Shown here in pieces: positions 1-7,037 of a DNA stretch of 9,978 bases. Both the position numbers and the translations under genes were made by a program. This DNA comes from Nitrospirota bacterium (GTDB taxonomy: Bacteria; Nitrospirota; Nitrospiria; Nitrospirales; NS-4): assembly GCA_005877565.1 (NCBI GenBank), contig VBOK01000066.1, positions 1 to 9,978 of the forward strand, given 5' to 3'. A model generated the notes under the pieces. It did not search any database, was not told the origin of the DNA, and worked only from the letters and a program-made list of their open reading frames with translations. Every line of letters starts with the position of its first letter. The stretch's first letter is position 1.

Positions 1-652
1 AGCTCAACGAATCGAACAGGCCCGCGAACGTCACCGCTTCCCTGAACGGGGCGCCATCCGGCGTGCCGGCGGGGTACAGGGCCGTGGCGGTTGGACAATT
101 GCCGTACACGTTGGGAGCAGGATTGCCCGCGCGCGGGTCGGGGGGGGCGATGACAAGTTGAGGGTTGCCGGGCGCGGGAGTGGTTCCTGGCTCAGCGGCC
201 ATCTGATAAGTCAACGTGGTGGGGGAAGGAATGGAGAGAATCACAAACGTCCCGTTGTAGTTCGCGTTGCTGGCGATCGTCGTTGTCACACCGGAGATGG
301 TGATTTGGGTCACCCCCACATCGGCCGCGACAAATCCATGGGCGCCGCCGTACGTCACCGTCGCGACTTTGCCCGCCGGAGTGCCACTTGCACCCCTCTT
401 GAGCGAGGTCAGCGCAAGGAAGTCGTTCGTCGTGTTGTCGCAGACCGCCCGGTATCCCATGCTGCCGGAGTTGTCCAGCATGATGAGCACGTTCGGCGTG
501 GCGACACTAGCGATGAAGGGCGGCGTGCCGGAGTAATCGGCGTTCGTCATCGTGTTCGGAAGGCCGGCGATCGCTGGAGCCGCCCAGAAGATGATCCCGA
601 GCACTCCCCACACCACCACCGACGGCACCCGCAAGAATCCTAACCGTTTCAT
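1..652 (-). CDS. pilY1: PilY1-like T4P tip/adhesin protein, N-terminal part (runs off left edge)
   Basis: Open from an ATG at 652 to the window edge (217 residues visible, no stop). An AAAGGAG ribosome site lies 8 nt upstream of the start. Residues 1-29 form a signal peptide (hydrophobic 11-26, ending APAIA). Residues 54-65 read NVLIMLDNSGSM, a strand followed by a perfect vWA MIDAS motif (D60-x-S62-x-S64). Around 87-165 lies a Gly/Thr-rich beta stretch with a YNGTF core, apparently inserted before the vWA fold resumes at FREAVTFAGLFDSLS (203-217). PilY1 proteins are large (often over 1000 residues), with a vWA-type N-terminus and a C-terminal beta-propeller, and act at the pilus tip in pilus assembly, adhesion and surface sensing. 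Here the C-terminal part is outside the window, so the PilY1 call rests on the signal peptide, the MIDAS and its place as last visible gene of a fimT-pilV-pilW-pilX operon. Other secreted vWA proteins are the alternative. Confidence 0.85.
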   Translation of the reverse strand, partial: MKRLGFLRVPSVVVWGVLGIIFWAAPAIAGLPNTMTNADYSGTPPFIASVATPNVLIMLDNSGSMGYRAVCDNTTNDFLALTSLKRGASGTPAGKVATVTYGGAHGFVAADVGVTQITISGVTTTIASNANYNGTFVILSIPSPTTLTYQMAAEPGTTPAPGNPQLVIAPPDPRAGNPAPNVYGNCPTATALYPAGTPDGAPFREAVTFAGLFDSLS

Positions 653-681
653 GATCGCGACTCCTTTGTTCCTCTAGCCCG

Positions 682-1062
682 TCACTCCGGGAAGTAGATG
701 ACTATCTGACTGATTTGGCTACCGTCCAGCCAGTACTCCACGCGGAACTGGATGTTCTCCCACCGGAGATCTTTGACCTGCAGCCGTCTTCCGTTTCTGT
801 TTTCAACCAACGTGTCGGCGGTGAGGGTATAGGTTCTGCCGTCGATCCAGGCGGTCCCGTTCAGGGCCCTCGTGAGCACTCCCTTGCGCATCCCCTCAAG
901 GCTGCGGTCGATCGAGCGGGGCTGGACTTGCTGGACTTGCAGGGCTGGAGAGAACGTGCCTTGCGCCTCAGCCATCGGCGACCACATCAGCGCGGCCGTC
1001 CCTAGGAGAAGCCCGACACACGAGGTCCCTACCAGGCTCTGACGTGAACGTTGTCCTGCCAT
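682..1062 (-). CDS. small secreted beta-rich protein between pilX and pilY1 (PilY2-like by position)
   Basis: A 126-residue protein. The frame stays open further upstream, but the ATG at 1062 is preferred because AAGGAG sits 8 nt before it and because residues 1-33 then form a clean signal peptide (hydrophobic 10-26, cleavage after AEA). The mature part has an IDGRTYTLTADT segment, a basic NRNGRR turn and a C-terminal VEYWLDGSQISQIVIYFPE strand pair. This looks like a small all-beta periplasmic domain. The gene overlaps neither neighbour in its true extent except a short overlap with the end of pilX, and it ends 29 nt before pilY1, so it is co-transcribed. In Pseudomonas a protein of similar size (PilY2, about 115 residues) is encoded next to PilY1, but on its other side. 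Shared function is an inference from size and context, not from a recognised motif. Confidence 0.75.
   Translation of the reverse strand: MAGQRSRQSLVGTSCVGLLLGTAALMWSPMAEAQGTFSPALQVQQVQPRSIDRSLEGMRKGVLTRALNGTAWIDGRTYTLTADTLVENRNGRRLQVKDLRWENIQFRVEYWLDGSQISQIVIYFPE
922..939. repeat. 9-bp perfect tandem repeat in the small secreted protein gene
   Basis: CTGGACTTG occurs twice in direct succession (plus-strand reading). It is in frame and encodes the VQQVQ stretch just after the signal peptide. Copy-number change would keep the frame. Confidence 0.8.
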
Positions 1063-1078
1063 GGCTTGCTCTCCTTCC

Positions 1079-1705
1079 CTAGATCTTCCGCTGGCACGAC
1101 TGGCCAGTCGCCACGCAGGAATAGACCCCCGTGACGCGGCCGGAGGCCTGGGGCGTGACTCCGACAGAGGTGACTGCGAAACAGTCGATCCGGTATATGA
1201 TCTGAACACCTGCCCCCTGAGCAGGGACGCCGAATCCCGCCGGCTGGCCGCTCATGGGTTGTGTGTAAAGACGGTCAATGTCCATGTTCACGGTGTAGTT
1301 GGAGACGGTCAGCACCGCATTGGGAGCAAAGGCACCACTCGTGGGGTCCGCACTGTCCGAAAACCCCAGAAACCCGGGATAACCCATGATCTCCGACTCG
1401 AGAGGAGCCGCGGTGACGACCGGATTGGCGCCCGCCGCCGTGAGCGTGCCGGGAACGGCACCGTTCTGCAAGGTCTGCTGGATGATCTGCACACCGCTGC
1501 TCATGCAGGCTTCAGCCGCATTCACGGTACTCTCCCGGATGCGCTCGCCGCCCGCCATCTTGATGTCCAGGCTGGTTGTGGTGATCGCCGCGATCCCGAT
1601 CACGGTCAGGATGATGGTCAGCATCAGGACCGTCAGCATCGCAATGCCGTCTTCCCGACTCAGCACTACCCTCTGCTCTGTACGTCCTGGTTTCAACACG
1701 GTCAT
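1079..1705 (-). CDS. pilX: PilX-like minor pilin / pilus assembly protein, set 1
   Basis: A 208-residue protein. Residues 17-50 (REDG, then IAMLTVLMLTIILTVIGIA and TTTSLDIKMAG) are the typical PilX N-terminal module: a short basic leader, prepilin peptidase site after G20, one transmembrane helix, then the region that leads into the assembly helix (NAAEACMSSGVQ). There is no glutamate at +5 of the mature protein, unlike the FimT, PilV and PilW proteins next to it. The C-terminal half is Gly/Ala/Thr-rich beta sequence with three cysteines (C175, C197, C204). It starts 22 nt after pilW ends, with AAAGG upstream of the ATG. PilX-type minor pilins are thought to join FimU/PilV/PilW/PilE in a priming or tip complex that recruits PilY1, which fits the gene order here. 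Confidence 0.88.
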   Translation of the reverse strand: MTVLKPGRTEQRVVLSREDGIAMLTVLMLTIILTVIGIAAITTTSLDIKMAGGERIRESTVNAAEACMSSGVQIIQQTLQNGAVPGTLTAAGANPVVTAAPLESEIMGYPGFLGFSDSADPTSGAFAPNAVLTVSNYTVNMDIDRLYTQPMSGQPAGFGVPAQGAGVQIIYRIDCFAVTSVGVTPQASGRVTGVYSCVATGQSCQRKI

Positions 1706-1727
1706 CCGCCTTTCACGAGGTCAAGCC

Positions 1728-2795
1728 CTACGATTGTGAAGCATCGCGAAGAGTGACTATCCTGGTCAGCGCCCGCCGACGTATGCCAGGGCTCGAAGCG
1801 ATGACTTGGTCCTCCGCCGTGATGGCCGATCCGCCGGTAAAGGTCGGGTCCTTCCAGGTATTGTTCGCCACGTTCACGGCAGCCGGGGGAATCGCCCGTC
1901 CCACCACCGTGATGCGGACCTGCCGAACCGAGGTCGGGGTCGAATTCACGGACACGGGCAGCGTCGTCACGGTGCCTGTGCCTGCCGGATAACTGGTTGC
2001 GCCGTTGATGCAAGGCCCGTTGTTGGGAACGAAGTCCAGGCAATCGACCGTATTGGCCACACCCCCGGCCTGATCATCGATCTGCCCGTCGCCGTTCGCA
2101 TCCAGAGCATAAGCCAATTGAATGGATTCGATGCCGTCAACGATCGCCGCCCCGTTGCGGAGAAGCTGAAAAGGAGGCGTCACGCCGCTGCCCGTCACGG
2201 TGTACGTCACGCACGTCAAGCGCAAGACCGGCGTGCTGGCTGGAAACGCGACCGGATTCTGGATGGTTTGGCTCAGCGTCAAGACGGAACCGGCGATGGC
2301 ATTGACTGTGGCTGTGAAAGCGCCCTCCAGAGTGATGACATCATTGACGTTGACGGAACCAGCGGAGAGACCGCTCACATTGATCGTGGTCGTGCTTGTC
2401 GCCGGGGGAAGAGGCGCCTGAGCGGCCAATGTCCCGATCTGCTGATCCACCGTCATGACGCTGATCGAGTCGGGCCCGGTATCGGCTCCCACCGCTTGGT
2501 CCGTGGCGTTCAGCTGGTTGGCGCAACCCGCCAGCGATCCCGCCGCCGGATTCCCATAGCCGGTCATGCGAATGTCCCGGGCGAGCAGGTCCATGGCCAG
2601 GCGGACATTCCGTTGGAGCTGCACGGTCTGGTCATTCATCACGGCGGTCTGCTGCGAGGTGCTGAGCACGGAGAACGCGGCAAGCGAGATGACCGAGAAA
2701 ATAACCACTGTGATCATCAACTCGATCAAGGTGAACCCCTGCTCCGATGCGTGGTTTCTTGCACCCATAGGGAAAGCCTCTCGTGCCGGCCTCAT
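1728..2795 (-). CDS. pilW: PilW-like minor pilin, set 1
   Basis: A 355-residue protein from the ATG at 2795, whose ATGA overlaps the pilV stop (translational coupling). An in-frame ATG at 2768, with GAGAGG 8 nt upstream, is a credible alternative and would shorten the leader to ten residues. The class III leader ends at G20, followed by FTLIELMITVVIFSVISLA (F at +1, E at +5). The QLQRNVRLAMDLLARDIRMTGYG segment (60-81) is the characteristic PilW post-helix motif. Residues 232-241 read DANGDGQIDD, a DxNxDGxxD calcium-loop pattern. Cysteines at 91, 195, 252 and 262 could form disulfides. At this size it is a typical PilW. It is a minor pilin in the tip/priming complex, inserted in the inner membrane before assembly. 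Confidence 0.9.
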   Translation of the reverse strand: MRPAREAFPMGARNHASEQGFTLIELMITVVIFSVISLAAFSVLSTSQQTAVMNDQTVQLQRNVRLAMDLLARDIRMTGYGNPAAGSLAGCANQLNATDQAVGADTGPDSISVMTVDQQIGTLAAQAPLPPATSTTTINVSGLSAGSVNVNDVITLEGAFTATVNAIAGSVLTLSQTIQNPVAFPASTPVLRLTCVTYTVTGSGVTPPFQLLRNGAAIVDGIESIQLAYALDANGDGQIDDQAGGVANTVDCLDFVPNNGPCINGATSYPAGTGTVTTLPVSVNSTPTSVRQVRITVVGRAIPPAAVNVANNTWKDPTFTGGSAITAEDQVIASSPGIRRRALTRIVTLRDASQS

Positions 2796-3337
2796 AGCGG
2801 CGCCACCAGTGTCGTCATGGTCATGGTCGGCGTGCGGAAGCCGGTGGACCACTGGACCGTGACGGTAATCTGAACCTGCTGCAGAGTGGACGGATTGGCC
2901 ACAGCCGTCGAGGTCACGGTTCCCGTGGCATTCGGAAGAAAGGGCTGACCGGAAGAATCGGTGGCTGCCAGGTGCCCCAACCACTGGTTGTAATCGCCAT
3001 TGGCCGTCGCATTGGCCGTCGCATTTCCCGGAGTGGACCCTCCAGTACAGGCATAATTGCAAACCTGGATGTTGTGATAGGGATAGCCGACGCCAGCGAA
3101 TGAAGTTGCGTTAGCCGGGGAATTGTACCGGATGCGCTCGATCATCTCGGTGGCGAGATTCGTCGCGAAGGTCAGCCGCTTGGCATCCACATTGCGGGAC
3201 AGTGCGATGTCCTCCATAGCGGCGATAGTGAGGAGGCCGACCGCGAGATAGACAGAAGCGAACATCACCTCGATCAACGTGAATCCGGCTTTGGCCTGTT
3301 TCTTCATTTCATTGCCTGTACCAGCGACGCGCGACAT
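2792..3337 (-). CDS. pilV: PilV-like minor pilin, set 1
   Basis: A 181-residue protein with class III leader ending at G18, then FTLIEVMFASVYLAVGLLT (F at +1, E at +5), followed by ATEMIERIRYNSPANA, the usual PilV continuation. The start at 3337 is chosen because AGGAAGG lies just before it, built into the fimT stop region. An internal ATG at 3307 would give an eight-residue leader but has a weak ribosome site. The C-terminal half is Thr/Ala/Asn-rich with an imperfect NATANATAN repeat (from a 12-bp DNA duplication) and a CNYAC cysteine pair. The stop codon overlaps the pilW start. PilV is a minor pilin of the T4P priming/tip complex. Confidence 0.9.
   Translation of the reverse strand: MSRVAGTGNEMKKQAKAGFTLIEVMFASVYLAVGLLTIAAMEDIALSRNVDAKRLTFATNLATEMIERIRYNSPANATSFAGVGYPYHNIQVCNYACTGGSTPGNATANATANGDYNQWLGHLAATDSSGQPFLPNATGTVTSTAVANPSTLQQVQITVTVQWSTGFRTPTMTMTTLVAPL
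2999..3022. repeat. 12-bp perfect tandem duplication within pilV
   Basis: ATTGGCCGTCGC occurs twice back to back (2999-3010, 3011-3022), followed by a partial third ATT. It is in frame and encodes the NATANATAN low-complexity stretch. Unit gain or loss would change the loop length by four residues without breaking the gene. Confidence 0.85.
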
Positions 3338-3344
3338 CGCCTTC

Positions 3345-3941
3345 CTATTGAGCGCAACCGCTCGCGTAGCACCACGACGCTTTCCCAGTCGAGGTGACGA
3401 CGAGGCGATAGTTAAGACCGCGAGTGTTCATGAAATTGAACGCCTGGTTTGAATTACTGGTGCAGGCCGCACCGGTATAGGCGCCTGTACCCGTGATGCA
3501 GAGGTTGTTGGCATTTCCCGAATCTCTTCGAAGCCCCATCGGGCTGAATTGCACGTCCTGCGGCGAATTCACGCCCGCGCCGATCGTTGCGCCGGTTGCA
3601 TTGGTCAACGACACCTCCGCATCCATCGTGACAGGCTGTATCACGTCGGTACCAGCACTGTTCCGAAAGGTCACGGTCACCGGTGAGGTCGGTGTCGCTT
3701 GGGTGATCGTCACGGTCATGGTCGTGCTCTGGTTGATGGCAGACATCCGTGTAAGTCCGATATTGCCGTGAAGCATCGAGACGGCATCCTTGAGCTTGTA
3801 CTCGCGGTTCCAATCCAAGAAATTCGGGACGGCGATCATCACCAACAGGCTGATGATCCCCACAATGATCATGATCTCGGTAAGGGTAAAACCGGCCTGC
3901 GCCTTGAGCCGAGACGCCATCCCTGCCTGTGTATACGTCAT
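3345..3941 (-). CDS. fimT: GspH/FimT-like minor pilin, set 1; first gene of operon 1
   Basis: A 198-residue protein from the ATG at 3941. The prepilin leader ends at G17, then FTLTEIMIIVGIISLLVMIAV (E at +5), then PNFLDWNREYKLKDAVSMLHGNIGLTRMSAI, the canonical GspH/FimT helix. Later come QFSPMGLRR and two cysteine pairs (C149/C161 region and C192/C197 near the C-terminus). An internal ATG at 3920 gives MASRLKAQAG as leader; it is favoured if the sigma-54 site at 3956-3971 is real, since the predicted transcript would begin only about 4 nt before the 3941 ATG. FimT/FimU-type proteins are minor pilins; the C-terminus of some FimT proteins binds DNA during natural transformation, but nothing in this sequence lets me assign that role. 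Confidence 0.88.
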   Translation of the reverse strand: MTYTQAGMASRLKAQAGFTLTEIMIIVGIISLLVMIAVPNFLDWNREYKLKDAVSMLHGNIGLTRMSAINQSTTMTVTITQATPTSPVTVTFRNSAGTDVIQPVTMDAEVSLTNATGATIGAGVNSPQDVQFSPMGLRRDSGNANNLCITGTGAYTGAACTSNSNQAFNFMNTRGLNYRLVVTSTGKASWCYASGCAQ

Positions 3942-3955
3942 CGACCTTCTTATTA

Positions 3956-3971
3956 AGCAAAGCGGGTGCCC
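3956..3971 (-). promoter_or_regulatory. candidate sigma-54 (-24/-12) promoter of minor-pilin operon 1
   Basis: Read on the minus strand the site is GGGCACCCGCTTTGCT. Against the consensus TGGCAC-GR-NNN-TTGCW it keeps GGCAC and TTGCT at the exact spacing; differences are the first T and the two GR positions. The predicted start point is near 3945. It is in the 207-bp gap upstream of fimT. The region further upstream (about 3985-4035) is AT-rich, which suits a bendable enhancer-promoter spacer. Confidence 0.5.
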
Positions 3972-4088
3972 AGGAGACAGTCCACCACGATATCTCTTAT
4001 TTTCCGTATTAATCTCAATATGTTACGTGAAATCTGCGGACGCGTGAGAAGGGATGCGTGGTACTGTTAGGGGCAGGAAACTGGGCAA

Positions 4089-4113
4089 TCCATTTCCACC
4101 CCTGGGGAATGGA
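4089..4113. repeat. 9-bp inverted repeat in the gap between the two pilin operons
   Basis: Arms TCCATTTCC (4089-4097) and GGGAATGGA (4105-4113) pair fully in a plus-strand transcript with one U-G wobble (a mismatch in a minus-strand transcript), around a 7-nt loop. It lies 35 nt past the stop of the last gene of operon 2 and about 155 bp upstream of the predicted start point of operon 1. It has no clear T-run after it, so it may be a weak terminator or a protein-binding site for the downstream promoter. Confidence 0.4.
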
Positions 4114-4148
4114 CTACATGGTTTCCCGTGCAGGTTCAGGCGGGCACT

Positions 4149-4598
4149 TCAGGGGCTCGCGCATCTCCCCTTGGCACAGGCAAACATAGACGACCGGCCA
4201 TCAGGCGTTCGACACGACAGGTATTCGGCATTTTGGTCACTCTTCCAACCCCTGATATCGCATTGCTGCCACCCCTTACCCATTTCATACCATCCTGTAA
4301 TAAGCCGGCGAGGATTGGGATCATCAGCGGCAAGGTGCCCCACTATCGTGTTCCCTGCTCCGTTATTACATGACCTCACCGGCTTCCATTGATTGGAGAC
4401 CAGGTGATAAATCACGAAGGCCCTGTACCCCTGTCCTTGGAAGGTGCACGTGAAATCAAGCGGGGTATTCACCACCACCGCCAGAGCCGTATTCATGTCG
4501 ACGCCTTTTGGACCGGCGCCTGGAACGATTGTTTTCGCCTTCGTCTGATCACAGGCCACGCAGAAAAGGAATAGCGCACAGATGGCGATCTTTACCAT
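4149..4598 (-). CDS. secreted six-cysteine protein B, last gene of minor-pilin operon 2
   Basis: A 149-residue protein of unrecognised family. The ATG at 4598 has GGAGG 9 nt upstream. Residues 3-16 are a hydrophobic signal segment ending FCVAC; C16 followed by DQ resembles a degenerate lipobox, so a lipoprotein is possible. The mature part shares with its neighbour (4632-5075) the blocks MNxxLxVVVxxPxDxTCTF, VIY, SCNxGAG, ITGWYxxGxGW, QC, GW, LSCxTP and KGRCAxP. Cysteines 51, 77, 113, 129, 141 and 146 align with those of the neighbour with near-identical spacing, suggesting three disulfides in a compact extracytoplasmic fold. It follows the paralog by 33 nt. Its place at the end of a fimT-pilV-pilW-pilX operon, where pilY1 would be expected, suggests a pilus-associated or secreted role, which is inference. 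Confidence 0.8.
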   Translation of the reverse strand: MVKIAICALFLFCVACDQTKAKTIVPGAGPKGVDMNTALAVVVNTPLDFTCTFQGQGYRAFVIYHLVSNQWKPVRSCNNGAGNTIVGHLAADDPNPRRLITGWYEMGKGWQQCDIRGWKSDQNAEYLSCRTPDGRSSMFACAKGRCASP

Positions 4599-4631
4599 GC
4601 ATCAGTCCTCCCACTCTCGTCACGGGCACAC

Positions 4632-5075
4632 CTACGGCTTTGCGCAACGCCCCTTGGTGCACGTCACCGTCATCGTGCCACCGCCAGGCGTCTGGCACGA
4701 GAGGGATTTGCCCTTGGGGTCATTTCTCCAGCCTTTGAGGTTGCATTGCTTCCATCCTTGACCGTCATCGTACCATCCCGTAATCATCAGGCCCGGGTCT
4801 CGACCATCAACGGGAACGTGGCGGTCGATTTGGCTTCCGGCCCCATCATTACACGAGAGCTTGGGTTCCCATATTTCCTTCGAGAGGCGGCGATAGACGA
4901 TGACGACCTTCTTGCTGCGCCCCAGGAAGGTGCAGGTCATATCGAACGGCCCCTCCACCACCACGCCTAATCGGGCATTCATCCTGGTGCTGCCAGGACC
5001 TTGACTCGCTTCCGCCTGCGTGTTCAGAAAAACAGTCATGACGATCGTGAGCGCCCACAGCATGCTGGACATCAT
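4632..5075 (-). CDS. secreted six-cysteine protein A, paralog of protein B
   Basis: A 147-residue protein of unrecognised family. The frame is open further upstream into pilX, but the ATG at 5075 is chosen for its AGGAGG site 6 nt upstream and because it then starts with a signal peptide (MMSSMLWALTIVMTVFLNT, cleavage after AEA at about 23). Cysteines are only at 48, 75, 111, 127, 139 and 144. Spacings of 27, 36, 16, 12 and 5 match those of protein B (26, 36, 16, 12, 5). Several tryptophans sit in the ITGWYDDGQGWKQC and LKGWRND blocks. The pattern indicates an ancient tandem duplication of a disulfide-stabilised exported domain. It lies 19 nt after pilX, so it is in the operon. No catalytic motif is visible; a binding or structural role is more likely. 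Confidence 0.8.
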   Translation of the reverse strand: MMSSMLWALTIVMTVFLNTQAEASQGPGSTRMNARLGVVVEGPFDMTCTFLGRSKKVVIVYRRLSKEIWEPKLSCNDGAGSQIDRHVPVDGRDPGLMITGWYDDGQGWKQCNLKGWRNDPKGKSLSCQTPGGGTMTVTCTKGRCAKP

Positions 5076-5094
5076 CTTCGGCCTCCTGCTCGCT

Positions 5095-6270
5095 TTACTG
5101 CTCCCTCCACGTTCCCCGGATAGGAAACACAACGGGAAGCCCCTCCACACGGCCACGGCCTAGGCTATTGTTATACCAGACTTCCATAGGCCCCGCACCG
5201 GCCAACCCCCGCTCCGCCACGACGGCGCCGAACACCCGCACCTCCGTGTCAACCCGGAGCGTTCTGGTCGTGTATAGCACCCCTTTGATCGTCACCTCAG
5301 CGAGGCTCACCGGCACAGGCGAGGCCGATACTGGCTGTCCCTCCGGCAGTGGAGTGAGGGTCTGGATTGCCTGGCCTGTTCCCTGCGGCTGCAGCACGAC
5401 GTGCGCATTGATGTAGAAGGTTCCCTCCATGTACGGGGCCTCCAGCACAAGTGTGACCTGGTTGGTCTCGTTAGGTGGTTGCTGGTCGAGGGTATCAATG
5501 AACACCAGACCGCGCTGGTCCCCAACTTCCTGCGATCCGAAGACCTGCGACGGCGTCAGGGCATGGGACGGATCCGTCATCCCGTTCCTGTAGAGTCGGC
5601 CCTCCCGATCCGGGACGTAGTAGCTGCCAAAGCGTTGCGCATAGTCCTTGAAGGTCTGATACTGCCAAGGACCGGGCGGACTGTTCGAAGCAATCTCGCC
5701 CCAATGAGTCTGGACCTTTGGAAGGGAGCCAGATTCAGCAACGCTGAGGTCAGTAGAGGGAACATCGGCTTGGACGGCAGCACGAAGGGGCGGGATCCTC
5801 CATATACCCAACTCGACGGCCACCGTCCGGCGGGATCCGCCCCGTGCCTCCGCCGTCACCTCCAGCGCGCAGTAGCCATCGGGGTGTCCAGGGCCGTAGA
5901 GACGAACGCGCGTGACGCGCCCAAAGTCGGCCAGCGCGCCTCCTGCGCTCGCGTTGTTGAGCACACGATCGTCCTCAGGGCGGCCGGCATCATACGTCAC
6001 ATCGGGAGCGTCCAGCGTGCCCGTAAACCGAACAGGCAACAGCATTGTTTCATGGGAGGCAGGCAATGCACCTTGCGTGAGCCAAGCCATCACTTGCTCC
6101 ACGCCGCTTTCAGCCAATAACTGCGCAGTCTTCTCGTCCACGTGTCGGCTCGACGCTGTCACTTCCGTGACCGCCAAGTTCATGGCCGTCCCGCCCAGCA
6201 TGGCCAGGAGCAGCCCGACCAGCAGCGCCCCGATCAACACCCAGCCCTCTTCAGCGGTATGTATCATCAT
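5095..6270 (-). CDS. large PilX/GspK-like pilus assembly protein, set 2
   Basis: A 391-residue protein; its ATGA start overlaps the pilW stop and GAGGG lies just upstream. The leader MMIHTAEEG is followed by WVLIGALLVGLLLAMLGGTAM, a single membrane helix, then TEVTASSRHVDEKTAQLLAESGVEQVMAWL, the typical PilX helix. The mature protein would begin with W and lacks glutamate at +5. It is about twice the length of the PilX of set 1. The extra C-terminal part (about 260-375) is regular beta sequence of the type GTFYINAHVVL, VTIKGVLYTTRTLRVDTEVRVFGAVVAE, ending in a VWYNNSLG segment; such strand-turn repeats suggest a beta-helix-like lobe and are common in large PilX-type proteins. A GspK-like capping role at the tip is possible, from the missing +5 Glu and the large C-terminal domain, but is inference. 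Confidence 0.82.
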   Translation of the reverse strand: MMIHTAEEGWVLIGALLVGLLLAMLGGTAMNLAVTEVTASSRHVDEKTAQLLAESGVEQVMAWLTQGALPASHETMLLPVRFTGTLDAPDVTYDAGRPEDDRVLNNASAGGALADFGRVTRVRLYGPGHPDGYCALEVTAEARGGSRRTVAVELGIWRIPPLRAAVQADVPSTDLSVAESGSLPKVQTHWGEIASNSPPGPWQYQTFKDYAQRFGSYYVPDREGRLYRNGMTDPSHALTPSQVFGSQEVGDQRGLVFIDTLDQQPPNETNQVTLVLEAPYMEGTFYINAHVVLQPQGTGQAIQTLTPLPEGQPVSASPVPVSLAEVTIKGVLYTTRTLRVDTEVRVFGAVVAERGLAGAGPMEVWYNNSLGRGRVEGLPVVFPIRGTWREQ

Positions 6271-7037
6271 AGTGCCCTCACACCGAGTTCCTGCATATGG
6301 GTTCGACGAATCCGCCCTCCATGGCCATCCGGACGGCTGGTTTCCAGATGAAGTCGGATCAGCTTGATCTCATCCGCTCGTCCGGCTGGATGTCCGTCCG
6401 CGGTGAGGTAGCTGAAGGAAAACCTGTCAACATACTCGACGAGGGGATTGGCGCCAGCATCCACCTCACGCATCAGCTTGGCATTCCCGGGATCGCGGCG
6501 ACTCAGATAGTAGCGGACCCGGTTCACGATCTCGACCGGACTGCCGAGCGGAAAGTCTCGCGTGAGCTGATCTGACAGGGTCAATTTCCCAGTCGAGCTG
6601 TCCCGCGCCAACACGTGTTCCTCGCATCCGGCGAGTCCGCAGACGACGATCCTCTTGCATTTTGTCCACCCTGATCGGGAGCCGACCTGCACCCAGTCCT
6701 GACCGGCGACGGCGGCCGTCACCAACACTCCCCGGACATCGTTCACGTTGGCGTCAAAGGCGACCTCCTCGCCTGCCATCACGGTCATGGTCGGTCGGCC
6801 TACCAAGGCCCCCGCCCCTGCTAGGCGAAGCTCGCGGGCCAGCACGTGGACGCCACCGCGTAACTCCTGTTGGATCTCGGCCTTCGTCTGTTGTCCTCTG
6901 TAGTGCTGGTGGTGCGAGACAAACATGTCCAGGGCCCCTCCCAGGACGAGAGCTCCCAACGTGGCGGCAATCATGGTTTCCGCCAAGGAGAAGCCAGCAT
7001 GGTCTGATGCGATCCCTCTGTCACTGGCCGGTTTCAT
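6267..7037 (-). CDS. PilW-like minor pilin, set 2
   Basis: A 256-residue protein. The ATG at 7037 shares one base with the pilV stop (TGATG) and has GGAGGAG 7 nt upstream, so earlier in-frame starts inside pilV are rejected. The leader ends at G15, followed by FSLAETMIAATLGALVLGG (F at +1, E at +5). The QQELRGGVHVLARELRLAGAGAL block (56-78) is the PilW-type post-helix signature. Three cysteines (C127, C133, C138) cluster in KCKRIVVCGLAGCEE, unusual for a pilin. The YVDRFSFSYLTADG block near 202-214 matches the conserved late PilW strand. The protein is about 100 residues shorter than the set 1 PilW and lacks its calcium-loop motif. Confidence 0.85.
   Translation of the reverse strand: MKPASDRGIASDHAGFSLAETMIAATLGALVLGGALDMFVSHHQHYRGQQTKAEIQQELRGGVHVLARELRLAGAGALVGRPTMTVMAGEEVAFDANVNDVRGVLVTAAVAGQDWVQVGSRSGWTKCKRIVVCGLAGCEEHVLARDSSTGKLTLSDQLTRDFPLGSPVEIVNRVRYYLSRRDPGNAKLMREVDAGANPLVEYVDRFSFSYLTADGHPAGRADEIKLIRLHLETSRPDGHGGRIRRTHMQELGVRAL

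Noticed and set aside
1806..2873. A 355-codon plus-strand open frame opposite pilW
   Set aside because: It lies fully antisense to a clear PilW, has an Arg/His/Gly-rich composition typical of GC-rich shadow frames, and no ribosome site or domain.
2796..3062. Longer pilW start at 3062
   Set aside because: It would overlap pilV by almost 270 nt and put about 110 residues before the prepilin cleavage site; the ATGA overlap at 2795 is the natural start.
5401..6120. A 239-codon plus-strand open frame opposite the large pilX
   Set aside because: Shadow of a gene with a clear prepilin leader and operon overlaps; the translation shows no domain pattern.
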